DNA of 64,000 nt from Phyllobacterium sp. T1293. GTDB lineage: Bacteria; Pseudomonadota; Alphaproteobacteria; Rhizobiales; Rhizobiaceae. This document shows, piece after piece, positions 37,062 through 46,589 of the stretch. How positions within the stretch are numbered: position 1 is the stretch's first letter; each line of letters begins with the position of its first letter. The position numbers and the translations under genes are program-made. The notes beneath the pieces were generated by a model. It saw only the letters and a program-made list of their open reading frames with translations. It made no database searches and was not told where the DNA came from. The DNA is taken from assembly GCF_020731415.2 (NCBI RefSeq), contig NZ_CP088273.1, forward strand, positions 873,001-937,000. Reading direction: 5' to 3'.

Positions 37062-38258
37062 ATGAAATCATGGATAGTCGCGTTGCAGCGGTTCTTGCCC
37101 GCATTGGCTCCGGTCAGCGGGATGGAACGGCTGCGCGCCTGTTTCGGTGCATTGCTGGGGGTCTTTATCACCGGCGTTGTCAGCGAGACAGCACTTGGTT
37201 CAACCACCGCAGTGCCGCTGCTGATCGCGCCTATGGGCGCTTCGGCGGTGCTTCTGTTTGCCGTGCCTTCCAGCCCGCTGGCGCAACCTTGGTCAATCAT
37301 CGTTGGCAATACAGTTGCAGCGCTGATCGGTGTTACCTGCGCCATCTGGATTCCCGATCTGGTTATCGCTTCGGCAGTTGGTGTTTCGCTGGCAATTCTC
37401 GCAATGATTGCTACCCGCTCCTTGCATCCGCCAAGCGGCGCGGTTGCCCTGACCGCAGTTCTCGGCGGTCCTGTCGTTCATAATCTTGGCTATGGGTTTG
37501 TGCTGTGGCCGGTGGGGCTCAATTCCCTGCTGCTGCTGATTGCAGCACTGGTCTATAACAATCTGACAGGCCGTCGTTATCCGCATATCGTTCCAGCACC
37601 AGCCGTCAATGTACACAAGACGGCCGATCCTTTGCCAACACGTCGACTGGGCTTTACACCAGCTGATCTCGATACGGTGCTCCGGCAATATGATGAAGTG
37701 CTCAATATCAGCCCTGATGATCTTGATGCCATCCTGCACAAGACCGAGATGCAGGCTTACCGGCGCCGCTTTGGTGAAGTGCGCTGCGGGCAGATCATGT
37801 CCACCGATCTTGCCACTGTCAAAGCCGATACACCCCTGCATCTCGCCTGGGCGCTGCTGATCAAGCATCGCATCAAGGCACTCCCGGTGGTCAACGCCCA
37901 TCGCAATATCATCGGCATTGTGACGCAGACCGATTTTATGGAGAATGCCAATTGGGACCGCGACGGTGATTTGCGCATAGGTCTGGCGCGCCGCCTGCGC
38001 CGGGCCGTCAAGCTGGATCGCCGGGCGCAGCGCACGGTGGCTGACATCATGACCTCAGAGGTTCACTTTGTCCGGCCAGAGACATTGGTGACGGAACTGG
38101 TGCCAGCGATGGCGGATAGGGGGCTGCATCATCTGCCCGTTGCTGACGAAAACGAGAAGCTTGTCGGCATAGTCACCCAATCCGATGTAATTGCCGCGCT
38201 CTATAACAGCAATCTGAGCGCCGGGCAGCCGGGCGAACCGCTGACTTTGGCTGGATAA
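37062..38258 (+). CDS. HPP-family membrane protein with C-terminal CBS pair
   Basis: 398 residues from ATG 37062 (AGGAA upstream). The N-terminal half is an HPP domain with about four membrane helices and the hallmark TRSLHPPSGAVALTAV (about 108-123), which names the family (some HPP proteins carry nitrite). The C-terminal half has two CBS domains (around 242-302 and 322-384; GQIMSTDLATVKADTPLHLA and VADIMTSEVHFVRPET), which bind adenine nucleotides. The combination suggests an ion transporter or regulator of nucleotide-sensitive flux. It stands alone. Confidence 0.85.
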   Translation: MKSWIVALQRFLPALAPVSGMERLRACFGALLGVFITGVVSETALGSTTAVPLLIAPMGASAVLLFAVPSSPLAQPWSIIVGNTVAALIGVTCAIWIPDLVIASAVGVSLAILAMIATRSLHPPSGAVALTAVLGGPVVHNLGYGFVLWPVGLNSLLLLIAALVYNNLTGRRYPHIVPAPAVNVHKTADPLPTRRLGFTPADLDTVLRQYDEVLNISPDDLDAILHKTEMQAYRRRFGEVRCGQIMSTDLATVKADTPLHLAWALLIKHRIKALPVVNAHRNIIGIVTQTDFMENANWDRDGDLRIGLARRLRRAVKLDRRAQRTVADIMTSEVHFVRPETLVTELVPAMADRGLHHLPVADENEKLVGIVTQSDVIAALYNSNLSAGQPGEPLTLAG

Positions 38259-38547
38259 TCAGACTGCCATTTTGCGACGCACAATAAAATCGTTTGCTTT
38301 TTTGCCAAAGAAAGCCCATATGCGGCTTAGGCGCTTGGACCGGACACTCCGGTCTTCCGATTGCGGACTTCGTGGCGTCTAAGTCCTGTTGGCACACTGT
38401 CTCAGGCACGGCTGCGCAAGTCGCATGGAATCTTTGGTTCCCCGCGTCTCGTCGTTCATCCCGAATAAGTTACATGCAGGTTGCGCCCTGTGATGTGTTT
38501 ATGGCCCGTGATCTCCCATCACGCTTGGCCAATGAAAGAAGATTGAA
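38259..38547. other. Leader region before the DEAD-box helicase
   Basis: 289 bases with no gene. A 6-bp hairpin ACCGGA/TCCGGT occurs at 38339-38353. A long structured leader would fit cold-responsive helicase genes, but nothing specific is seen. Confidence 0.3.
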
Positions 38548-39915
38548 TTGGAAAATATTGAAAAAACTGGCTTTGCCGCCATGGGTCTGAATGCCATCCT
38601 GCTCAAAGCAGTCGAGGCAGCTGGAATGGCTACTCCCAAGCCAATCCAGGAACAGGCCATTCCGGCACAGCTCGCCGGTCAGGACATTCTCGGCATTGCC
38701 CAGACAGGCTCCGGCAAGACGGCGGCTTTCAGCCTGCCGATCCTGCAGAAAATCCTGACCATCGGTGACAAGCGCAAGGGCAAGACTGCCCGTGCTCTTA
38801 TCCTCGCCCCCACCCGCGAACTGGCCGTCCAGATCGAAGAAACTGTTCGCAAGCTTTCCAAGGGCGCGCATATTTCGACTGCTCTCGTGCTTGGCGGCGT
38901 ATCCCGCGTCGCGCAGATCAACAAAATGCAGGGCGGCGTTGACGTTCTCATTGCAACGCCCGGCCGTTTGACGGATCTCGTGCGTGATAACCGCATTGAC
39001 CTGTCGGAAACACGCTGGCTCGTTCTCGACGAAGCCGACCGTATGCTCGACATGGGTTTCATCAATGATGTGAAGCGCATTGCCAAGGGCACACATCGCG
39101 ATCGCCAGACCGCGCTGTTCTCCGCAACCATGCCAAAGGAAGTCGCAACGCTGGCTGAAAGCCTGCTGCGCAATCCTGTTCGCGTGGAAGTAGCACCGCA
39201 GGGCACCACAGCTGCTGAAATCAAGCAGGTCGTACACATGATCCCGACCAAGCAGAAGAAGCAGGTTCTTTCGGCCATGCTGAAAGATGCAACACTGTCT
39301 TCGGTTATCGTCTTTACCCGTACCAAGCACGGTGCTGATGCAGTAACCCGCGTTCTGGAAAAGGACGGCTATGATGTGGCGGCCATTCACGGCAACAAAT
39401 CACAGAATGCCCGCCAGCGCGCGCTGAACGGTTTCAAGGATGGTTCGGTTCGTGTGCTCGTTGCCACAGATATTGCCGCTCGCGGCATTGACGTCGTCGG
39501 TATCAGCCACGTGATCAATTTCGACCTGCCGGACGAGCCGGAAAGCTATGTACACCGTATTGGCCGTACAGGCCGTAACGGTGCATCGGGCAATGCGATC
39601 ACGCTTTATGATCCAGCCGAAGAAGCATCCAAGTTCAAGGCCGTCGAGCGCGTCACGCGCATGCGTCTGCCGCTGGCCGATTCGCCTATCGATCTGTCGA
39701 CGCTTCCTGCGCGCGTTGCCAGCAATGACCAGCGTCCAGCACGCCACGAAGGTGGCAATGGCGCACCGGGCAAGAAGCCGCATCGCGGTCAGGCACCGGG
39801 CAAGCCACGCGAGCCGCGCGGCGAAAAGGTCTGGAGCAATGATGGCGGCGCTCCGGCGCAGAAGCGTCCGTTTCGCCGCGCCAAGCGCAAGAGCTTTGGC
39901 GCCAAGGCAGCCTAA
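38548..39915 (+). CDS. DEAD-box RNA helicase (RhlE-like)
   Basis: 455 residues with all DEAD-box motifs in order: Q motif (F9 and TPKPIQEQ), AQTGSGKT, PTRELAVQ, TPGR, LDEADRML, SAT, TRTKHGADA, ATDIAARGID and HRIGRTGRNG. It unwinds structured RNA in ribosome assembly or mRNA decay. From about residue 385 the tail is low-complexity, rich in Arg, Lys, Pro and Gly, as in RhlE-type helicases. TTG at 38548 is chosen because the Q-motif phenylalanine lies only nine residues after it; the alternative ATG at 38581 would cut off that residue. Confidence 0.9.
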   Translation: MENIEKTGFAAMGLNAILLKAVEAAGMATPKPIQEQAIPAQLAGQDILGIAQTGSGKTAAFSLPILQKILTIGDKRKGKTARALILAPTRELAVQIEETVRKLSKGAHISTALVLGGVSRVAQINKMQGGVDVLIATPGRLTDLVRDNRIDLSETRWLVLDEADRMLDMGFINDVKRIAKGTHRDRQTALFSATMPKEVATLAESLLRNPVRVEVAPQGTTAAEIKQVVHMIPTKQKKQVLSAMLKDATLSSVIVFTRTKHGADAVTRVLEKDGYDVAAIHGNKSQNARQRALNGFKDGSVRVLVATDIAARGIDVVGISHVINFDLPDEPESYVHRIGRTGRNGASGNAITLYDPAEEASKFKAVERVTRMRLPLADSPIDLSTLPARVASNDQRPARHEGGNGAPGKKPHRGQAPGKPREPRGEKVWSNDGGAPAQKRPFRRAKRKSFGAKAA

Positions 39916-39937
39916 GCTGCTTTAGAGATAACCAATC

Positions 39938-39970
39938 AGGCCGTCGATACATCGTATCGGCGGCCTTTTT
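39938..39970 (+). terminator. Strong terminator after the helicase gene
   Basis: A 13-bp stem AGGCCGTCGATAC/GTATCGGCGGCCT (one G-T pair) with an ATC loop and a T5 run at 39966-39970. Confidence 0.9.
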
Positions 39971-40105
39971 GTTGGTGCGTGCTTGGCATCCCGCTTTCCT
40001 GCCAAGAAATAAAGACCTGCATTTTCATGACTTTCTGCCATTCGGCGCTTGAACGGCGCGCGAGGGGCAAATAGGTTCAAGCCAAGCAGAATGAGGACTT
40101 GGCCC

Positions 40106-41134
40106 ATGTTGAATTCAGTGATTGACGCCATCGGAAACACGCCGCTAATCCGCCTGAGCAAGGCATCGGCTTTGACCGAGTGCGATATTTACGGCAAGGC
40201 CGAATTTCTGAACCCCGGACAGTCGGTCAAGGACCGGGCAGCGCTCTATATTATCCGCGATGCTGAGAATCGCGGCCTGCTGCGCCCGGGTGGTGTCATC
40301 GTTGAGGGCACTGCTGGAAATACCGGTATTGGTTTGACGATGGTGGCCAAGACATTGGGCTATCGCACGGTCATCGTTATTCCCGAGACGCAAAGTCAGG
40401 AAAAGAAAGACGCGCTGCGCCTGCTCGGTGCGGAACTGGTCGAGGTTCCGGTGGTTCCATACAAAAACCCCGACAATTATGTGAAAGTTTCTGGCCGTCT
40501 TGCCGAGCAGATGGCAAAAACTGAGCCGAATGGTGCTGTCTGGGCCAATCAATTCGACAATGTGGCCAACCGGTTGGCCCATGTGGAAACCACAGCGCCG
40601 GAGATCTGGCGCGATACCAATGGCAAGGTGGATGGTTTTATCTGCGCCGTGGGTTCCGGCGGAACCCTTGCAGGAACCGCTGCCGGGCTCAAAGCGCGCA
40701 ATAAGGATATCAAGATCGGCCTTGCTGATCCGCTTGGTGCCGCGCTTTATTCCTATTATACATCAGGCGAATTCAAGTCTGAGGGCAGTTCGATCACTGA
40801 AGGTATCGGGCAGGGCCGGGTGACGGCAAATCTGGAAGGCTTTACCCCTGACTTTTCCTATCAGATATCGGATGCGGAAGCATTGGATGTGGTGTTTGAT
40901 CTGGTGACAGAAGAGGGGCTTTGTCTTGGCGGTTCTTCTGGCATTAATATTGCCGGTGCGATCCGTCTGGCACGCGATCTTGGTCCTGGCCACACCATCG
41001 TCACCATCCTCTGCGACTATGGTAACCGCTACCAGTCAAAAATGTTCAATCCGGAATTCCTGCGCTCCAAAGACCTGCCAGTTCCCCGCTGGATGGAAGC
41101 GAAAGTTAATATATCTGTTCCGTTCGAAGGCTGA
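40106..41134 (+). CDS. Cysteine synthase family protein
   Basis: 342 residues from ATG 40106 (GAGG upstream). Fold-type II PLP enzyme that makes cysteine from O-acetylserine and sulfide. PLP lysine K42 in GQSVKDRAA; EGTAGNTGIGL binds the substrate carboxylate; GSGGTLAGTA binds the PLP phosphate; GGSSGIN near the C-terminus. It opens the operon cysteine synthase - AlaX - sulfurtransferase - GNAT, spaced 5, -4 and -1 bases. Confidence 0.92.
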   Translation: MLNSVIDAIGNTPLIRLSKASALTECDIYGKAEFLNPGQSVKDRAALYIIRDAENRGLLRPGGVIVEGTAGNTGIGLTMVAKTLGYRTVIVIPETQSQEKKDALRLLGAELVEVPVVPYKNPDNYVKVSGRLAEQMAKTEPNGAVWANQFDNVANRLAHVETTAPEIWRDTNGKVDGFICAVGSGGTLAGTAAGLKARNKDIKIGLADPLGAALYSYYTSGEFKSEGSSITEGIGQGRVTANLEGFTPDFSYQISDAEALDVVFDLVTEEGLCLGGSSGINIAGAIRLARDLGPGHTIVTILCDYGNRYQSKMFNPEFLRSKDLPVPRWMEAKVNISVPFEG

Positions 41135-41139
41135 GTTTA

Positions 41140-41886
41140 ATGGCATATGACACGACAATTCTTTTCCGTGATGATTCCTATCTGAAAGAGACGGAAGCCA
41201 CGGTTCTTGCGATCAATGAGCGTGGTGGCATTCTCACCGACCGGACGATTTTTTATGCGACATCAGGCGGTCAGCCCGGCGATACCGGGGTTTTTATCCG
41301 CGACGATGGCAGTGCAATTATCATCGCTGCGACGGTGACGGGTGAAACCAAGGAAGAAATTATCCATGTGCCGGCGCCGGATCAACAGGTGCCTGCCATT
41401 GGCGAAAAGTTGACCCTGCGCATTGACTGGGATCGGCGCTACAAGCTGATGCGTATGCATGCGGCCTGTCATTTGCTGAGTGTTGTCTGCCCGTTTCCAA
41501 TCACCGGCGCTTCGGTTGCCGAGGATGACAGCCGCGTTGACTTTGACTGGCCGGATGCCGGTGTCACCAAGGAAGATGTAACCGAAAAGCTGATGGAGCT
41601 GGTCAATGCTAACCATCCCATCTTCACGCGCTGGATCACGGATGACGAGCTTGCGGCCAATCCCGGTCTTATCAAGTCAAAGAATGTGCGCCCGCCCAGT
41701 GGGACGGGCCGTATTCGTCTTGTCTGTATCGGCAAGGATGCTTCCATCGACTCGCAGCCCTGCGGCGGAACCCATACGGCCACCACTGGCGAAGTTGGTG
41801 CGATCCACATTGGAAAAATAGAAAAGAAGGGCAAGGAAAACCGGCGGTTGCGTATCCGCTTCGGTGCCTTGCCGGAAGGAGAATGA
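41140..41886 (+). CDS. alaX: Alanyl-tRNA editing protein AlaX
   Basis: 248 residues. A free-standing editing domain that hydrolyses Ser-tRNA(Ala) and Gly-tRNA(Ala). Zinc ligands: His107 and His111 (M-H-A-A-C-H) and Cys208 and His212 (Q-P-C-G-G-T-H). The N-terminal half shows the AlaX beta pattern with YATSGGQPGDTG. It follows the cysteine synthase gene by five bases and overlaps the sulfurtransferase gene by four, so it belongs to a sulfur-amino-acid operon. Confidence 0.9.
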   Translation: MAYDTTILFRDDSYLKETEATVLAINERGGILTDRTIFYATSGGQPGDTGVFIRDDGSAIIIAATVTGETKEEIIHVPAPDQQVPAIGEKLTLRIDWDRRYKLMRMHAACHLLSVVCPFPITGASVAEDDSRVDFDWPDAGVTKEDVTEKLMELVNANHPIFTRWITDDELAANPGLIKSKNVRPPSGTGRIRLVCIGKDASIDSQPCGGTHTATTGEVGAIHIGKIEKKGKENRRLRIRFGALPEGE

Positions 41887-42743
41887 CCGTGGCAGACAAG
41901 AGCGCGTTTGTGGTTTCGCCCGACTGGTTGCAGGAGCGGCTGGGTCAACCGGGTCTGAGCATTCTCGATGCTTCCTGGTATTTTCCCTTTCTCAACCGGG
42001 ATGCCGAAGGTGAATATAAGGCCGCGCATATTCCGGGCGCTGTATTTTTCGATCACGAAAAACTGTCCGATCCGGATTCGTCTTTGCCGCATACATTGCC
42101 AAAGCCCGAGGCCTTTGCCGCGGCGGTCAGCAGCATGGGCATCACAAATGACGATACGATTGTCGTCTATGACGGCCCCGGCATGAACACGTCACCGCGT
42201 GTCTGGTGGATGTTCCGCACCATGGGCGCAAAGAATGTGTTTGTACTGGATGGCGGTTTCGATAACTGGAAGAATGATGGCAGGCCAGTGACCGATGAGG
42301 TGACGAAGATTGCCCCATCGGCTTTTGTGCCAAAGTTTCAAGCAGATAAAGTGGCAAGCTTTGCCGATATGCGGGAGATCGTTGACAGCAGATCGCGTCA
42401 GGTCGCCGATGCGCGGGCGGCAGGACGCTTTGTCGGCAAGGACCCGGAACCACGCGAAGGGCTCCGCTCCGGTCATATGCCCGGTGCGCGCAATGTGCCG
42501 TCGTCGACATTGGCCGACAAAGGCTATCTGAAGGATTTGCCGGGTCTGCGTCAGGTGTTTGACGATGCCGGTGTTGACCTGTCCCAGCCCATCGTCACGA
42601 GTTGTGGTTCGGGCATCACAGCTGCCGTAATCACCCTTGCGCTCGAATCTCTCGGCCATAAGGACAATATCCTTTATGATGGATCGTGGAGCGAGTGGGG
42701 TGCGCATAAGGAAACGCCTGTTGCTACGGGCGAAGCAGAATAA
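41883..42743 (+). CDS. sseA: 3-mercaptopyruvate sulfurtransferase
   Basis: 286 residues with tandem rhodanese domains. It moves sulfur from 3-mercaptopyruvate to thiols, giving pyruvate. The C-terminal domain carries catalytic Cys241 in SCGSGITA, the CGSGVTA-type loop distinguishing mercaptopyruvate from thiosulfate enzymes; PEPREGLRSGHMPGARN precedes it. The N-terminal domain lacks a catalytic Cys, as usual. Starts within the AlaX stop codon. Confidence 0.93.
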   Translation: MTVADKSAFVVSPDWLQERLGQPGLSILDASWYFPFLNRDAEGEYKAAHIPGAVFFDHEKLSDPDSSLPHTLPKPEAFAAAVSSMGITNDDTIVVYDGPGMNTSPRVWWMFRTMGAKNVFVLDGGFDNWKNDGRPVTDEVTKIAPSAFVPKFQADKVASFADMREIVDSRSRQVADARAAGRFVGKDPEPREGLRSGHMPGARNVPSSTLADKGYLKDLPGLRQVFDDAGVDLSQPIVTSCGSGITAAVITLALESLGHKDNILYDGSWSEWGAHKETPVATGEAE

Positions 42744-43279
42744 TGGCCGAGGCAAGCAAGCCAAAGATTTTGAAGACGCGTGTAACGCTGCTTGAGATGA
42801 CCAACCGGCCTGTTTATTCCGTGGCCACGCCTGCCAGTTTTAAGCTGGCGATCATGTCGGCGACGAATATTTCACTGCCGTTTTACCGGTTTCTCTATGA
42901 GCAGGTCGGCAAGCCGCACCATTGGTTCGTACACAGGAACCTTAGCGACGAGGCTTTGACCGCTATCATTCACCGGGATTGCGTTGCCATTCATGTGCTC
43001 TATGTGGATGGCTCGCCTGCTGGTTTCTTCGAACTGGTGCTCAATGAGGAACCGGGTGTCGCGGAAATCCTTTATTTCGGTCTTGTGCCGGAGTTTCAGG
43101 GGCGAGGACTTGCCAAATTTTTCCTGAACGAAGCCATTTCCGCCGCGTGGATGAGCAGCCCGGAAAAGGTGATTATCGAAACCAATACGCTCGACAGTCC
43201 GCGCGCCCTGCAAATGTATCAGCGCATGGGGTTCAATCCTGTTGGATTTGCCGACGCGGAAATTGAGGCTTGGTTGTAA
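42743..43279 (+). CDS. GNAT-family N-acetyltransferase
   Basis: 178 residues, overlapping sseA by one base (TAATG). The acetyl-CoA loop is Y-F-G-L-V-P-E-F-Q-G-R-G-L-A-K-F-F-L (Q/R-x-x-G-x-G/A), and the C-terminus has A-L-Q-M-Y-Q-R-M-G-F. Substrate unknown; its place in the cysteine operon hints at a metabolite of that pathway. Confidence 0.88.
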   Translation: MAEASKPKILKTRVTLLEMTNRPVYSVATPASFKLAIMSATNISLPFYRFLYEQVGKPHHWFVHRNLSDEALTAIIHRDCVAIHVLYVDGSPAGFFELVLNEEPGVAEILYFGLVPEFQGRGLAKFFLNEAISAAWMSSPEKVIIETNTLDSPRALQMYQRMGFNPVGFADAEIEAWL

Positions 43280-43393
43280 CTACAATCTTCGGTTGCGTAG
43301 CGGGTCGTTCATGCCCGCTTCATTTTTGCTGCGCTATTTCTTCTTCAACAATCAATGCAGTGCAAACTGCCTGTCTGGAAGGAGAGAACGTCT

Positions 43394-43954
43394 ATGATCA
43401 ATCGCCGTGGCCTGTTGTTTGGTCTCGCTGCTGCAACCGTTGCTGCACCCGCTTTTGCGCAATCGCGCTTGATGCCCAGTGCGGATGAGATAGAGCGGCG
43501 TCTTGAAGCTGCTCCGCGCATGCGTTTGCCTGACGAACGCCGTGTGACTGTGCGTGAATTCAAGCGCCGTCCTGAGCTGCGCCGTTATGCGCCATCGATT
43601 GATATACAGTCGATCAACTTTGCCTTTGGTTCAGCGGCTATTCCCCGTTCGGAGCAGGACAAGGTAGAGCGTATTGCGGATGGACTGAACCGCGTCCTGC
43701 GACGGCGCCGCCGCAACGAGGTTTTCCTGATCGAGGGGCATACGGATGCGGTAGGATCATACGAGTCAAATCAGATTCTTTCCGAGCAGCGAGCTGAATC
43801 GCTCAAGCGCGATCTCGTGCGTTATTTCGGTGTTCCACCGCGTGCGCTCGAGACAGTTGGTTATGGCGAGGAATATTTGCTTGTTCAGACCGAGTATGAA
43901 GACTGGCGCAACCGGCGTGTTACGATCCGCCGGGTCACCGATTTCATCCGCTGA
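43394..43954 (+). CDS. OmpA-family outer-membrane/periplasmic protein
   Basis: 186 residues from ATG 43394 (GGAGAG upstream). Sec signal MINRRGLLFGLAAATVAAPA ending A-F-A-Q; the mature protein has a short charged region and a C-terminal OmpA peptidoglycan-binding domain (about 70-180), with INFAFGSAAI, L-I-E-G-H-T-D-A-V-G-S-Y, N-x-x-L-S-E-Q-R-A-E-S-L, and NRRVTI. It has no beta-barrel, so it is a soluble or lipid-free periplasmic wall-binding protein. Stands alone. Confidence 0.88.
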   Translation: MINRRGLLFGLAAATVAAPAFAQSRLMPSADEIERRLEAAPRMRLPDERRVTVREFKRRPELRRYAPSIDIQSINFAFGSAAIPRSEQDKVERIADGLNRVLRRRRRNEVFLIEGHTDAVGSYESNQILSEQRAESLKRDLVRYFGVPPRALETVGYGEEYLLVQTEYEDWRNRRVTIRRVTDFIR

Positions 43955-44107
43955 TCTGTTTGGTGAGGGAAGCTGCGCTGCCTATACGGAGCGCCGCTTC
44001 CACATTGTATTCTTTCCGTAGAAAAACCTTTTTATTTGCTGTTTGTCTTCTAGCGGTCCGATAAATATCCATTTACATAGGGTATATTACTTATCGGGGG
44101 ATAAAAT

Positions 44108-44548
44108 ATGAAGTTGAACACAGCATTGATTGGCTTGGTGTTGGTATCATCCGGCCTGTTGGTTTCCGCATGTCAAACGGCTGATCCCAGCAAGGTAACA
44201 ATGGGTTCTTCTACCCGGTCTCTAACAACCAAAGCCGGAACGCAAGTCTTGCTGACTAATATTCTCAATTACAATCCGGACTGTTCGACTGGCAGAGCAC
44301 CTGCGCTCAAAGTTATCTCGGGCCCGTCGCATGGCACGGTGCAGTTCGCCAAAGTTTCCGGAACGCTTCCCAAGGGGCCAGAAGGCTCGCCGAATAAGTG
44401 CCACTCGCGCCGCATATCGGCAACGTCAATCCGTTATACGCCAGCCGCTGGTTTCTCCGGTGTCGATAAAGTGACGGTCTCCGGGCAGATGGCTGGGCAA
44501 CCCCAATATTTTGATTACTTCAGCTTTACGATCTCAGTCACAAAATAA
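44108..44548 (+). CDS. Lipoprotein with cadherin/Ig-like fold
   Basis: 146 residues. The N-terminus MKLNTALIGLVLVSSGLLVS ends in the lipobox L-V-S-A-C (Cys22), so it is a lipoprotein. The mature part (about 40-146) is a small beta sandwich: I-S-G-P-S-H-G-T-V, then R-Y-T-P-A-A-G-F-S-G-V-D-K-V-T-V, the repeat pattern of bacterial Ig/cadherin-like tandem domains, here in one copy. Three further cysteines are present. An AT-rich promoter region precedes it. Function unknown. Confidence 0.7.
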   Translation: MKLNTALIGLVLVSSGLLVSACQTADPSKVTMGSSTRSLTTKAGTQVLLTNILNYNPDCSTGRAPALKVISGPSHGTVQFAKVSGTLPKGPEGSPNKCHSRRISATSIRYTPAAGFSGVDKVTVSGQMAGQPQYFDYFSFTISVTK

Positions 44549-44772
44549 ACCGGGCAACGGGCTGCGGACAGAAAATCACACGTGACCAGTTCGCAAGAAC
44601 GGGACTGTTTCACGCCAGAGCTGGCTTAAAAGCTGGGACCGATCTTCGCGACTGAATTGCGATGGACTGTCGCTGGGAACCGACGGGCCTGATGGCCGTT
44701 GGTGATCAGCAGGAATCGGGTGGTTTGCTCCCATATTTGGGTGTTTTCTTCGATGTAACGAAGGAGGTTCCC

Positions 44773-45264
44773 ATGAGCGCGATCCAGTTTACTGCAATGA
44801 CAACAACTCTCGCCCGCCACTATCAGGCCGGTGGTGTCGACGCCAACGGCCAGACGCCGGAAACACATATCTCGGATGGTGACGGCGTACCCTGCCGTCA
44901 TTGCCTGCAGAATGTGAAGGCTGGTGACAAATATCTCATTCTTTCGCACCGGCCGTTTCCGGCACCGCAACCCTATGCGGAAACTGGTCCGATTTTCCTG
45001 CATGCGGATGAATGCGAGCGCTATGATGCAATATTAGACATGCCAGAGATGTTTCGCGAAAACAGTGACTACATCCTGCGCGGTTATTCGCGACAGGACC
45101 GGATTGTCTATGGCACGGGCGGTGTGATTGCCACCGACAATATTGCAGCGCGGGCGGCGGAGCTTCTGGGACGTGACGAGGTGGCTTACGTGCATATGCG
45201 TTCGGCCAGGAATAATTGTTTCCAGTGCCGGATCGACCTGCACGAACTCAATTTTGTCAGCTGA
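44773..45264 (+). CDS. DUF1203 protein
   Basis: 163 residues from ATG 44773 (AAGGAGG upstream). Matches DUF1203: GDGVPCRHCLQNV (paired Cys), GDKYLILSHRPFP, ETGPIFLHADECERY and a C-terminal CQ-C pair (NCFQCRI). The cysteines suggest a metal or disulfide; function is unknown. A terminator follows 11 bases after the stop. Confidence 0.85.
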   Translation: MSAIQFTAMTTTLARHYQAGGVDANGQTPETHISDGDGVPCRHCLQNVKAGDKYLILSHRPFPAPQPYAETGPIFLHADECERYDAILDMPEMFRENSDYILRGYSRQDRIVYGTGGVIATDNIAARAAELLGRDEVAYVHMRSARNNCFQCRIDLHELNFVS

Positions 45265-45275
45265 AAGAGAACAAA

Positions 45276-45306
45276 AAGCCCGGGCGTTACCCGGGCTTAT
45301 CTTTTA
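45276..45306 (+). terminator. Bidirectional terminator between DUF1203 and ald
   Basis: A 9-bp perfect stem AAGCCCGGG/CCCGGGCTT with loop CGTTA, followed by TATCTTTT on the plus strand and preceded by A5 (U-run on the minus strand). Confidence 0.88.
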
Positions 45307-45318
45307 TTGAATGACAGG

Positions 45319-46434
45319 TCAGGCGGCGAGAACCGCCTTGGCTTCCACCATTTCCAGACCGAGTGCTTCAGCGACCGCCTGATTGGTGATGCGGCCTTTG
45401 TGGACATTGAGGCCGTTGCGCAAATGCGGGTTGTCGACCAGAGCCTTGACGCCGCGGTCTGCTAGCTGCAGGCCATATTGCAAGGTGGCATTGTTCAGCG
45501 CATGGGCAGAGGTGACAGGCACGGCGCCGGGCATATTGGCCACGCAATAATGGATAACACCGTCGACTTCGTAAGTCGGCTCGGAATGTGTTGTGGCGTG
45601 GGAGGTTTCGAAGCAACCACCCTGATCGATGGCCACGTCGACAATCACGGCGCCCTTTTTCATGCCAGACAGCATTTCACGGGTGACGAGCTTTGGTGCC
45701 GCCGCACCGGGGATCAAGACGGCACCCACGACGATATCGGCGGAGAAGACTTCTTCGTCGAGTGCTTCAATGGTTGAGTAGCGCGTGTGAATCCGGCCAT
45801 GGAACAGATCATCGAGCTGACGCAGGCGGGGGATCGAACGATCGAGAATGGTCACATCTGCGCCAAGGCCAGCAGCCATCTGTGCCGCATTGATGCCGAC
45901 AACGCCGCCGCCAATGATCGTGACTTTGCCGGGCAGAACGCCGGGCACACCACCGAGCAATACGCCGCGCCCGCCATTGGCCTTCTGAAGTGCGGTAGCA
46001 CCGGCCTGAATGGCAAGGCGTCCGGCAACTTCTGACATTGGTGCAAGCAGAGGCAGTCCACCACGATCATCGGTAACGGTTTCATAGGCAATCGCCGTTA
46101 CGCCTGATGCGAGCAAGCCTTTGGTCTGTTCCGGATCGGGGGCGAGGTGGAGATAGGTATAGAGGAGCTGACCTTCGCGCAGCTGCGCCCATTCGGACGG
46201 CTGCGGCTCCTTCACTTTCACAATCATATCCGATTGCAGAAAGACTTCTTCGGCAGTCTTGACGATCTTTGCGCCAGCCGCCTGATAGGCTCCGTCATCG
46301 GCGCCTATTCCAGCTCCAGCTCCGGACTGGATAATGACCGTGTGGCCATGTGCAACATACTCGCGTACGGCCCCCGGAGTGAGACCGACGCGATATTCAT
46401 GGTTTTTGATTTCTTTCGGGCAGCCTACGCGCAT
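45319..46434 (-). CDS. ald: Alanine dehydrogenase
   Basis: 371 residues. NAD-linked oxidative deamination of alanine to pyruvate and ammonia. Substrate-binding K75 ([12 protein letters not shown]) and H96 (TYLHLAPD); the Rossmann loop is [17 protein letters not shown] (about 171-187). Divergent from the Lrp-type regulator at 46590, its presumed activator or repressor. Confidence 0.94.
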   Translation of the reverse strand: MRVGCPKEIKNHEYRVGLTPGAVREYVAHGHTVIIQSGAGAGIGADDGAYQAAGAKIVKTAEEVFLQSDMIVKVKEPQPSEWAQLREGQLLYTYLHLAPDPEQTKGLLASGVTAIAYETVTDDRGGLPLLAPMSEVAGRLAIQAGATALQKANGGRGVLLGGVPGVLPGKVTIIGGGVVGINAAQMAAGLGADVTILDRSIPRLRQLDDLFHGRIHTRYSTIEALDEEVFSADIVVGAVLIPGAAAPKLVTREMLSGMKKGAVIVDVAIDQGGCFETSHATTHSEPTYEVDGVIHYCVANMPGAVPVTSAHALNNATLQYGLQLADRGVKALVDNPHLRNGLNVHKGRITNQAVAEALGLEMVEAKAVLAA

Positions 46435-46589
46435 TTACGCCTCCTCTTGAGTGTTCTTCAAAGTTCCCGTTTGAGGTGCGTATGACACCATGAATCGCTT
46501 CGCATGTCCTTGCTAAGCAATATCGACGGAAAGGATTTTTTCGAATATTCTTGCGTCGAAATAGCTATTTGTCGAAGAAAGATCGAACA

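Noticed and set aside
38470..39390. 306-codon antisense frame over the DEAD-box helicase
   Set aside because: Lies wholly within a gene with all helicase motifs; long antisense frames are expected from its codon bias.
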